Assembly: GCA_027451265.1 (NCBI GenBank)
Contig: DAIDJT010000013.1
Location: 1 to 21,173 of the forward strand
Reading direction: 5' to 3'
Length of the DNA: 21,173 nucleotides
From: Bacteroidales bacterium
GTDB lineage: Bacteria > Bacteroidota > Bacteroidia > Bacteroidales > VadinHA17
Part shown: piece after piece, positions 7,611 through 14,516 of the stretch
How positions within the stretch are numbered: position 1 is the stretch's first letter
How the letters are laid out: each line of letters begins with the position of its first letter
Program-made: the position numbers and the translations under genes
The notes under the pieces: model-generated
What the model was told of the DNA's origin: nothing
The model's input: only the letters and a program-made list of their open reading frames with translations
The model's database searches: none

Positions 7611-8942
7611 TCACCTTGTTCTTGTCCTGGCCACCCAGTCCTTCTCCGATTCGAGATAGCTTAGCATCTCTGACCAGTCACCAGGCCTGGCGCTGTATTT
7701 CAATTCTTCCCTTTCCAGTGCCTCCTGGCATCTGTCGAGAGCTGTTTCAGCCTCACCCCTTCGTCCCAGTCTTAGCAGAAGAAGGGCTTCCTGCTTGAAT
7801 GCTCCGGGGGGAGGTTCCTGCAGGCTGCCAGTTACAGAGCGGACTACGGCGAGTGCCTCCAGATCTTCCTGATCCGAGCCCGAAAGGTTCATCAAAGCCT
7901 GCGAGAGCAGCACAAAATCATCTGCGGTGGTTGTCCCTGAAGCAATGTTTCGTTCGAGCAGTCGGCGACAGAGCAGGTAATGTGACTGGTTGTAAGCCAT
8001 GAAGGCATTGAAGGATATTACAGGCGCGATAAGTTTATCATAATCAGCTGATTTGTCCATGATTGTAACCGAATAAAGGTCTGCTCTCGATTTGGCATCA
8101 GGGAATGATCCAAGGCAAAAATTGCCCATAAGCTCTCCGTAATTCATTACATTGCGCAGCATTGAACCTAAAGCAGAGGAACTCATGCCGTAATATGAGA
8201 GTACCATGGCTGCACAATTGTCTGCCGCCTGCTCCTGCAGCACGGAGTGCCTGATGATGTTACCAAGTGCGGGATCTATCCCGGACATGAGAGCAGCAGA
8301 GTAATTGGAAAGGTGATGGTCGAGTGCAAAATGTGCCACTTTCTGGGCCATAAGGGCCATCATCTCTGTCTCATTGTTCAGGGCTGCAATCATTCCGGTG
8401 GTAATTATCATGGTGCCATCAGGGCCCACCCAGGCATCAGGAGTGATCTCTGACAGTATGCGGAGACTCAGTATCCCCGGACGCCTGTCAGGGTTCCTGA
8501 CCGGATAGGCCTTGCGCAGGATGGCATAAAGCCGTGCTTCCAGGTAACTGTCAATATAAAATGAATTGTTCTGTTCTGCCTTGCCCAGGTACTCCTTCAT
8601 CAATTCCTCCATCGCAGAGCGGGTCTCATAACTGTACCCTGATTTCAGGAGGTTGTCATACACCGGTGATTTAAGGATTATCATCTGCCACAATGATTCC
8701 AGGTTTCCGGGAATTATCTCATAGAACATGAGGTCACTAACGGGAATGTTTCCGATCTTTCCGGTAACCGGGTCAGGAGCGGTCCGGACCGTTAGGAGTC
8801 CGCGGGATCTGAGAACACTGGTCAGAGTAATTGTATCTCGGTCTGCAGTATGTCTGGCTTTAATCTTCAGAGGTATCTGGGAGAATGCATTTCCCGTAGC
8901 TGAAAGAAGCAGGGAGATCAGGATAATAGCTGTTTTATTCAT
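7611..8942 (-). CDS. Exported M48-family protein with a degenerate zinc site (probable pseudo-protease)
   Basis: The protein has 443 residues with a signal peptide (cleavage near NAFSQ). The core around 150-260 lines up with M48 metallopeptidases of the BepA/LoiP type. It has SLRILSEITPDAWVGPDGTMIITTGMIAALNNETEMMALMA, followed by the helix that should hold HExxH. Here that helix reads QKVAH (200-204), so the first His and the catalytic Glu are replaced by Gln and Lys and only the second His remains. The downstream glutamate motif ExxxD is kept as EQAAD (Glu237). The C-terminal third (about 320-430) is helical and repeat-like, as in TPR-tailed M48 proteins. It is therefore probably a non-catalytic binding or chaperone protein of the periplasm. 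The start gives a proper signal peptide. No operon partner is seen. Confidence 0.78.
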   Translation of the reverse strand: MNKTAIILISLLLSATGNAFSQIPLKIKARHTADRDTITLTSVLRSRGLLTVRTAPDPVTGKIGNIPVSDLMFYEIIPGNLESLWQMIILKSPVYDNLLKSGYSYETRSAMEELMKEYLGKAEQNNSFYIDSYLEARLYAILRKAYPVRNPDRRPGILSLRILSEITPDAWVGPDGTMIITTGMIAALNNETEMMALMAQKVAHFALDHHLSNYSAALMSGIDPALGNIIRHSVLQEQAADNCAAMVLSYYGMSSSALGSMLRNVMNYGELMGNFCLGSFPDAKSRADLYSVTIMDKSADYDKLIAPVISFNAFMAYNQSHYLLCRRLLERNIASGTTTADDFVLLSQALMNLSGSDQEDLEALAVVRSVTGSLQEPPPGAFKQEALLLLRLGRRGEAETALDRCQEALEREELKYSARPGDWSEMLSYLESEKDWVARTRTR

Positions 8943-9050
8943 GGCAGCAATTCTTTAATGAGAATAGTTTCAGGACGTACCATAAACTACAAATATCGTG
9001 CTACAGGGCAGTGCCGGCACATTAATATTTATTTACTGCTACGGTCTGGT

Positions 9051-9875
9051 TCAGAGTTCTTTCGCATCCTCAATGTCACGGCCGATGCTCTTTTTGAGCT
9101 GATACAGATCCTGTTTCATTGAAGCGACGGTCCGGAGGAGCTGTTTCTCAGGCAGTACCGGTTCGGGCAGCTCGTCGCTAATATAATGTATGAACTTCCA
9201 CACTTCCCGGATATCACTGACGTGGACCTCATAGGGTTCATACAGCGGGTTGAGTGAATATAGCACCAGGCGGCCGGTTTTTTCGATATTGTTCTCCACC
9301 ACCTTGAATACAATGCCGTCATTGGATGTAAGAACTATATATGCCTGTCCGCTCCTGATATCACGCCAGTCCTGCAGGAACTCTCCGGTTACCCACGACC
9401 TGTCGGGTATTGGCAGCATGGAGTCGCCCTTCAGCTGGAAGGTGCGATACTTGCGGTTGGGTGAGAGGAACGGCAGGTTGAACAGGGGCAGGTCACCGAT
9501 GAACTCCGGATCGGCATAGCCGGTGGTATAGCCTGCCTTTGCCTTCTCGCTGACAAGCTCTATATTCTCGCGGTTGTCAGGGGCTACCGTGGTGGTCAGC
9601 ACCCTGAGGTTGCTCCCTTTTATATATGCGTCATATCCCCTCTCGAGTTCGCCAAGCTGGCTCTCCGACAGACGGGTGAGATCAACCTTGAGAAGTGTGT
9701 CAAGTGAGATGTTGAAGTATCCGGAAAATGCCACCAGTGCCTCTATTCCCGGCTGTGCCACGCCATTCTCATAGCCGCTGAGGGTTGGCCGCTTCATCTG
9801 CAGGGCCGATGCCACGTCATCCTGGGTACGTCCGCGGCGTTTTCTCAAAAATTTTATGTTCGATGCGAAGTACAT
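9051..9875 (-). CDS. XRE-type helix-turn-helix / S24 self-cleaving repressor (LexA/CI-like)
   Basis: The protein has 274 residues. Residues 5-60 form a lambda-CI/XRE helix-turn-helix (NIKFLRKRRGRTQDDVASALQ, then PTLSGYENGVAQP). A linker leads to an S24 peptidase domain. This has the scissile Ala114-Gly115 in AKAGYTTGY, the nucleophile Ser152 in GDSMLP and the general base Lys191 in GIVFKVV. All residues needed for RecA-stimulated self-cleavage of LexA, CI or UmuD are present. The tail (about 240-274) is charged and may be coiled coil. The DNA-binding domain is CI-like and not the LexA winged helix. The gene is divergent from a Y-family and a DnaE2-like polymerase. Two inverted repeats cover its own promoter, so autorepression and DNA-damage relief are inferred. 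Confidence 0.88.
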   Translation of the reverse strand: MYFASNIKFLRKRRGRTQDDVASALQMKRPTLSGYENGVAQPGIEALVAFSGYFNISLDTLLKVDLTRLSESQLGELERGYDAYIKGSNLRVLTTTVAPDNRENIELVSEKAKAGYTTGYADPEFIGDLPLFNLPFLSPNRKYRTFQLKGDSMLPIPDRSWVTGEFLQDWRDIRSGQAYIVLTSNDGIVFKVVENNIEKTGRLVLYSLNPLYEPYEVHVSDIREVWKFIHYISDELPEPVLPEKQLLRTVASMKQDLYQLKKSIGRDIEDAKEL

Positions 9876-9884
9876 GTTGTAAAA

Positions 9885-9905
9885 TTTGATTATATTGTAA
9901 TCACA
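9885..9905. promoter_or_regulatory. Operator copy 1 of the S24 repressor (imperfect)
   Basis: TTTGATTA - TATTG - TAATCACA: the right arm differs from a perfect inverted repeat at one base. It ends 10 bp from the repressor start codon and shares half-sites and the 5-bp spacer with copy 2. The two centres are 23 bp apart, about two helical turns. Confidence 0.6.
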
Positions 9906-9907
9906 AG

Positions 9908-9928
9908 TTTGATTAATTTCTAATCAAA
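9908..9928. promoter_or_regulatory. Operator copy 2 of the S24 repressor (perfect inverted repeat)
   Basis: TTTGATTA - ATTTC - TAATCAAA is a perfect 8-bp inverted repeat with a 5-bp spacer. It overlaps the -7 box of the repressor promoter (9925-9932), so an occupied site should block transcription. It is assigned to this repressor by position only. Confidence 0.68.
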
Positions 9929-9954
9929 GATAAATTAAGTTTTTGAAATAGCAA
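9925..9954 (-). promoter_or_regulatory. Promoter of the S24 repressor gene
   Basis: On the minus strand, TTG (9954-9952), 19 nt, then TATCTTTG (9932-9925) fit the Bacteroidota consensus. Initiation is expected about 9918, inside the operator pair, with a leader of about 40 nt. Confidence 0.65.
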
Positions 9955-9970
9955 GAAGAAAATAAAAAAA

Positions 9971-10124
9971 GTCTGAAAGTCAAAAGGTCCGAATGTCTGA
10001 AAGTCAGGGATACCTGATATCCGGGACTGTTCCGCTCTCGCGGCCGGGATCTCAGCCTCGCTCCGGCAGGACCGCAGGACCGCAAGACCGCAGGACCGCA
10101 TGACCTTTTGACCTTCAGACCTTT
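9971..10124. repeat. Degenerate GTCTGA / TCAGAC repeat array upstream of the Y-family polymerase gene
   Basis: The left arm (9971-10009) holds GTCTGAAAGTCAAAAGG and a second GTCTGAAAGTC. The right arm (10101-10124) holds the inverted version GACCTTTTGACCTTCAGACC. The arms can pair around a G+C-rich centre that contains an 8-bp tandem repeat. The pattern recurs after the Y-family gene, so the gene is flanked on both sides. Confidence 0.65.
10069..10100. repeat. Four tandem copies of GGACCGCA
   Basis: Four adjacent 8-bp units occupy 10069-10100. Units 1, 2 and 4 are GGACCGCA and unit 3 is AGACCGCA. A truncated TGACC follows. The array lies 28 bp before the polymerase start codon. Confidence 0.8.
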
Positions 10125-10128
10125 AACC

Positions 10129-11370
10129 ATGGACGCACGCAGCATATTGCATCTTGATCTGGACACCTTTTTCGTGTCAGTGGAGAGGGTTCGCGACAGC
10201 AGGCTCAACGGCCGCCCCGTAATCATCGGCGGCAGCTCTGACCGCGGTGTGGTCTCGAGCTGCAGCTATGAGGCACGCAGCTTCGGCGTCAGCTCTGCCA
10301 TGCCGATGAAGATGGCCCGTGCCATGTGTCCCGAGGCAGTCTTCATACGTGGTGACATGGAGATGTATACGAAGTACTCGAGGATGGTGACTGAGATCAT
10401 CGCCGATAAGGCGCCGCTCTATGAGAAGGCGTCAGTGGATGAACACTACGTCGATCTCACCGGGATGGAGCGTTTCCACGGATGCGCCGGCTGGTCGCAT
10501 GAGCTGCGCGACACCATAATAAGGGAGACGGGGCTGCCCATCTCCATCGGGCTGTCGGTCAACAAGACCGTCTCCAAGATTGCTGCCGGAGAAGCAAAGC
10601 CCAACGGCGAGAGGGAGGTGGCTCAGCAGTATGTAATTCCCTTCCTTGACCCTCTGTCAATCAGAAAGATACCCATGATAGGCCAGAAGACCTATCACAC
10701 GCTGCGCTCGATGGGCATCTCCACGATACATACGCTGCGTGTCATCCCTGCCGAGATGCTGGAGTCTCTCATGGGCCAGAACGGCATGGAGATATGGAAG
10801 AAAGCCAATGGCATTGACAACACTCCTGTCATCAGCTACTCCGAGCAGAAGTCGATCAGCACCGAGCACACCTTTGACCGTGACACCACTGACACGGTGA
10901 TGCTCAACCAGATGATCGTGAGCATGACCGAGAAGCTGGCCTATGAGCTGCGCCACCAGGAAAAGCTGGCATCGTGTCTGACGGTGCGTATACGGTACTC
11001 TGATTTTGACACGCACACCCTGCAGCAGCGGATACCATACACTGCCTTTGACCATGTGCTCATCAGCGAGGCGCAGAGTCTGTTCAGGCGGCTCTGGCAG
11101 CGGCGCATGCTCATCAGGCTCATCGGGGTTAAGGTGAGCGGGCTGGTGCGGGGCGTGCAGCAGCTGAACATGTTTGAGGACACGCCCGAGATGGTGAGCC
11201 TCTATATGACGATGGACAGGCTGCGGGGCCGTTTCGGCCGTCATGCCGTACGCCGGGCGGCCGGGGTGATGACCGCCGCGGAGCGCAGCGAGCGCGAGCT
11301 CAGAAAGGCGTCAGAGCTGCTGTCAGAGAAATCACGAATGGAGGAACGGCTGCGGGGATGGAGATATTAG
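10129..11370 (+). CDS. dinB: Y-family translesion DNA polymerase (DinB / Pol IV-like)
   Basis: The protein has 413 residues from the chosen start. It copies damaged templates with low fidelity. The palm motif HLDLDTFF gives catalytic Asp10 and the steric-gate Phe15. The second acidic motif SVDEHYVDLTG gives Asp104 and Glu105. The thumb and helix-hairpin-helix region has IRKIPMIGQKTYHTLRSMGI. The little-finger domain is followed by a beta-clamp-binding peptide QLNMF (345-349), so the enzyme is catalytically complete and clamp-tethered. I prefer the ATG at 10129 over the one at 10108 because the latter adds seven residues encoded by the upstream repeats. The gene is followed after 137 bp by a DnaE2-like gene and is divergent from an S24 repressor. 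The context resembles ImuB cassettes, but ImuB normally lacks these acidic residues. Codons are rich in G and C compared with gyrA. Confidence 0.93.
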   Translation: MDARSILHLDLDTFFVSVERVRDSRLNGRPVIIGGSSDRGVVSSCSYEARSFGVSSAMPMKMARAMCPEAVFIRGDMEMYTKYSRMVTEIIADKAPLYEKASVDEHYVDLTGMERFHGCAGWSHELRDTIIRETGLPISIGLSVNKTVSKIAAGEAKPNGEREVAQQYVIPFLDPLSIRKIPMIGQKTYHTLRSMGISTIHTLRVIPAEMLESLMGQNGMEIWKKANGIDNTPVISYSEQKSISTEHTFDRDTTDTVMLNQMIVSMTEKLAYELRHQEKLASCLTVRIRYSDFDTHTLQQRIPYTAFDHVLISEAQSLFRRLWQRRMLIRLIGVKVSGLVRGVQQLNMFEDTPEMVSLYMTMDRLRGRFGRHAVRRAAGVMTAAERSERELRKASELLSEKSRMEERLRGWRY

Positions 11371-11506
11371 GTCTGAGAGTCTGAGAATCTGAAAGTCTGA
11401 GAGTCAAAAGATTATAAGACATCAGACCTTCAGACATCAGACCTTGAGACCTTGAGACCTGCAGACTTTCAGACGGAGCGAAGCAACAGACCTTCAGACT
11501 TGAGAC
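11371..11506. repeat. Degenerate GTCTGA / TCAGAC repeat array between dinB and dnaE
   Basis: The array starts at the base after the dinB stop codon. The left arm (11371-11408) repeats GTCTGAGA-type units four times and ends GAGTCAAAAG. The right arm (11420-11474) has about six inverted units such as ATCAGACCTTCAGAC and TTGAGACC, and a further block CAGACCTTCAGACTTGAGAC ends at 11506, directly before the next ATG. The transcript could fold into a long irregular hairpin. Confidence 0.75.
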
Positions 11507-11507
11507 A

Positions 11508-14462
11508 ATGTACATAAACTGCCACTCATATAACAGCCTCCGTTACGGCACCCTCTCCGTGGAGCGCCTTTCTGAGCTCGCTGCGGCTGCGGGTGTGGAG
11601 CGCCTGGTGCTTACAGACATCAACAACACCACCGGGGTACCCGATTTTGTGCGCGAGTGCCGCAGCCGCAACATCACCCCGGCCGCCGGGATAGAGTTCC
11701 GCGACAACAACAGGCTGCTTTATATCGGCATCGCACGCAACAACGAGGGTTTCCGCGAGCTGAACGAGTTCCTTACGTACCATAACGTCACGGGGGAGGC
11801 TCTCCCGGCCCGTCCTCCCTCCTTCCCCAACGCTTACGTCATCTACCCGGCCGGCGGCGGCGTCAACGGCTCACCCGGCGCTCCCCACTCCATCCTGCAC
11901 GACAATGAGTACCTCGGCATACGCCCCTCCGCCGCCGGCCGCCTTATATCCATGAAAAAGAGTGATATTGCAAAATGCGTCATCCTCCATCCTGTCACTA
12001 TCGAATCGCAGACCGACTACCCCGTGCACCGCAGCCTGCGCGCTGTGGACAACAACACCCTCCTCAGCCGCCTCACCCCGGAGATGACCGGATCACCCAA
12101 TGAATACATCATCCCCCAGGCAGACGCTCTCCACCCTTTCTCCATGTGGCCGCAGGTAACCGACAATACGCGCAGGCTGCTCAACGACTGCTCCCTGGAT
12201 ATAGACTTCAACACACCGAAAAACAAGAAAATATACTCTGCCAGCCGGTATGACGACAAACTCCTTCTGGAGAAGCTGGCATGGGACGGCATGAAGTACC
12301 GCTACGGAAAAAACAACAAGGTGGCAGAAGAACGGGTGCGCCATGAGCTGGAGATCATAGACCGCCTCGGCTTCTCTGCTTACTTCCTCATAACATGGGA
12401 CATCATCCGGTACTCGATGGCCTGCGGGTTTTACCACGTCGGCCGTGGCAGCGGTGCCAATTCCGTTGTTGCCTACTGCCTGAAAATCACCAATGTTGAC
12501 CCCATTGACCTCAACCTTTACTTTGAGCGCTTCATCAACCCGAAACGGACCTCTCCGCCCGACTTTGACATAGACTATTCATGGAAGGAGCGCGACACCG
12601 TCACCGAGTACATCTTCCGCCGTTACGGCCACCGTCACACTGCCCTGCTCGGTACCGTCAACACCTTCCGTGGCAGATCGATCGTCCGCGAGCTGGGCAA
12701 GGTTCACGGACTGCCGGTTGAGGAGATTGATTCCCTGATTGCCAATCCATCCGCCGAGAGTAACCGCGGTGAGATACAGGATCTTATCTTCGAGACCGGC
12801 AACAAAATTGCCGATTTTCCAAACCTGCGAAGCATCCATTCTGGCGGGGTGCTCATCTCGGAAGAACCCCTCTGCTGTTACACTGCCCTCGACATGCCTC
12901 CGAAGGGATTTCCAACCACGCAGTGGGATATGTACACTGCCGAAGAGCTTGGCTATGAGAAACTTGACATACTGAGCCAGAGAGGGATAGGTCATATTAA
13001 AGAGTGCGCGGAGATCATCCGTTCAAACCGCGGTGTGGATGTTGATGTGCATGCCATCCAGCAATTCAAGAATGATCCGCTGGTGAAGGATCATCTGCGC
13101 CGCGGTGACGCCAAAGGCTGTTTTTACATTGAGAGCCCCTCGATGCGCGGACTCCTGCAGAAACTCCGATGTGATGATTACCTGACGCTTGTGGCCGCCA
13201 GCTCGGTGATCAGGCCCGGCGTGGCACGCTCGGGGATGATGCGGCAGTTCATCTACCGTTTCCATCACCCTGACAAATTTGAGTATATCCACCCGGTGAT
13301 GAAAGACCTTCTCAGCGAGACCTTCGGGGTGATGGTCTACCAGGAGGATGTGCTGAAGGTATGCCATCACTTCGCGGGACTGGATCTCTCCGATGCCGAC
13401 ACGCTCAGGCGTGCCATGAGCGGCAAATACCGCTCAAAGAAGGAGATGCAGAAGATCACCGAACGGTTTTTCAGCAACTGCCGTGACAAGGGATATCCCG
13501 AAGAGATCACCAGGGAAGTGTGGCGCCAGATAGAATCATTTGCCGGCTACTCCTTCTCCAAGGCACACTCTGCCTCTTACGCCGTGGAGAGCTTCCAGAG
13601 CCTCTGGCTGAAGGCACACTACCCCCTCGAGTTCATGGTGGCAGTCATCAACAACTTCGGCGGATTCTACCGCACCTGGGTCTACGTACAGGAAGCCCGC
13701 CGCGAGGGAGCCATAATAGAGGCACCCTGCGTCAACCGAAGCACACACAAGACCACCCTTTATGACACTACAATCTTCGTAGGACTGATCCACATCCAGG
13801 GACTGGAGACAAACCTTGCAAAGGCTATCATAACCGAACGTGATAAAAATGGTAATTTCAGTGATATAGATGACTTTATCTCACGTATAGGTCCAGGTCT
13901 TGAGCAAACCATCATACTGATACGTACAGGGGCGTTCCGGTTCACCGGGAAGAGCAAGGCGCTGCTCCTCTGGGAGGCTCACATGCTTATCAACAGGGGC
14001 AAGAGCGAAACGGCACGCACCCTTTTCAATCCCGAACCGAAGAGGTTCACAATGCCATCATTTGAACAGTCAAAACTCGAAGATGCCTATGACGAGATCG
14101 AGCTGCTTGGCTTCCCTGTGACGCTGACATGGTTTGACATGCTTCAGACGAAGTACAGGGGCGATGTGACTGCTGCCGGCATGAAGGGTGCCGTGGGCCG
14201 CAAGGTGAGGATGGTTGGTCACCTGGTGACAGTCAAGTACATAAAGACCGTCAAACGTGAGTGGATGAACTTCGGGTGCTTCATCGACAATGACGGGGAA
14301 TTCTTTGACACCACCCATTTCCCGCAGTCACTGAACGGTTGGCCGTTCCGCGGCAGCGGGACCTATCTTATCCAGGGAAAGGTTGTCGAGGAATTCGGCT
14401 ATACAACCGTCGAGGTGGAGAAGATGGCAAAGCTGCCCGTGCAGCCAGACCCAAGGTATTGA
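11508..14462 (+). CDS. dnaE2: DnaE2-like (error-prone) DNA polymerase III alpha subunit
   Basis: The protein has 984 residues, shorter than replicative DnaE (about 1160) and close to DnaE2/ImuC. The domains in order are as follows. A PHP domain (1-70) is degenerate: HSYNSLRYG at the first metal motif, and LTDINN where LTDHxx is usual. The polymerase core has YFLITWDIIRYS (292-303), GRGSGANSVVAYCL (312-325) and catalytic Asp354 and Asp356 in PDFDIDY. The third catalytic Asp is Asp488 in LGYEKLDILSQRGI. A finger region (SFAGYSFSKAHSASYA), a helix-hairpin-helix stretch (DIDDFISRIGPGLEQT) and a C-terminal OB fold (about 880-984) follow. No C-terminal clamp motif is seen. The gene sits directly behind dinB and divergent from the S24 repressor, implying a damage-inducible mutasome. 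Replicative DnaE is less likely from length and context. Confidence 0.88.
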   Translation: MYINCHSYNSLRYGTLSVERLSELAAAAGVERLVLTDINNTTGVPDFVRECRSRNITPAAGIEFRDNNRLLYIGIARNNEGFRELNEFLTYHNVTGEALPARPPSFPNAYVIYPAGGGVNGSPGAPHSILHDNEYLGIRPSAAGRLISMKKSDIAKCVILHPVTIESQTDYPVHRSLRAVDNNTLLSRLTPEMTGSPNEYIIPQADALHPFSMWPQVTDNTRRLLNDCSLDIDFNTPKNKKIYSASRYDDKLLLEKLAWDGMKYRYGKNNKVAEERVRHELEIIDRLGFSAYFLITWDIIRYSMACGFYHVGRGSGANSVVAYCLKITNVDPIDLNLYFERFINPKRTSPPDFDIDYSWKERDTVTEYIFRRYGHRHTALLGTVNTFRGRSIVRELGKVHGLPVEEIDSLIANPSAESNRGEIQDLIFETGNKIADFPNLRSIHSGGVLISEEPLCCYTALDMPPKGFPTTQWDMYTAEELGYEKLDILSQRGIGHIKECAEIIRSNRGVDVDVHAIQQFKNDPLVKDHLRRGDAKGCFYIESPSMRGLLQKLRCDDYLTLVAASSVIRPGVARSGMMRQFIYRFHHPDKFEYIHPVMKDLLSETFGVMVYQEDVLKVCHHFAGLDLSDADTLRRAMSGKYRSKKEMQKITERFFSNCRDKGYPEEITREVWRQIESFAGYSFSKAHSASYAVESFQSLWLKAHYPLEFMVAVINNFGGFYRTWVYVQEARREGAIIEAPCVNRSTHKTTLYDTTIFVGLIHIQGLETNLAKAIITERDKNGNFSDIDDFISRIGPGLEQTIILIRTGAFRFTGKSKALLLWEAHMLINRGKSETARTLFNPEPKRFTMPSFEQSKLEDAYDEIELLGFPVTLTWFDMLQTKYRGDVTAAGMKGAVGRKVRMVGHLVTVKYIKTVKREWMNFGCFIDNDGEFFDTTHFPQSLNGWPFRGSGTYLIQGKVVEEFGYTTVEVEKMAKLPVQPDPRY

Positions 14463-14464
14463 GG

Positions 14465-14516
14465 GAGTTGCGATCTGCGAACTGAATCGACAACCGGAAA
14501 TCGGAAATCGCAATTC
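14465..14516. terminator. Imperfect hairpin between convergent dnaE2 and RSH genes
   Basis: GAGTTGCGATCTGCGA (14465-14480) can pair with TCGGAAATCGCAATTC (14501-14516) with three mismatches and a 20-nt loop. It lies between the two convergent stop codons. There is no T tract on either strand, so a role as terminator is only a possibility. Confidence 0.35.

Noticed and set aside
9001..9015. GTGCCGGCAC palindrome as terminator near 9008
   Set aside because: The stem is only 5 bp without a loop and no T tract follows on either strand.
10657..11244. Minus-strand open frame of 195 codons inside dinB
   Set aside because: It is His/Leu-rich composition from antisense of a G+C-rich gene; dinB itself is complete.
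9971..11506. CRISPR array near dinB
   Set aside because: Units are only 7-11 bp, degenerate and adjacent without unique spacers of regular length, and no cas gene is present.
11508..14462. Replicative DnaE as identity of the alpha subunit
   Set aside because: At 984 residues with a degenerate PHP domain, no C-terminal clamp motif and dinB/S24 neighbours, it fits the error-prone type better.
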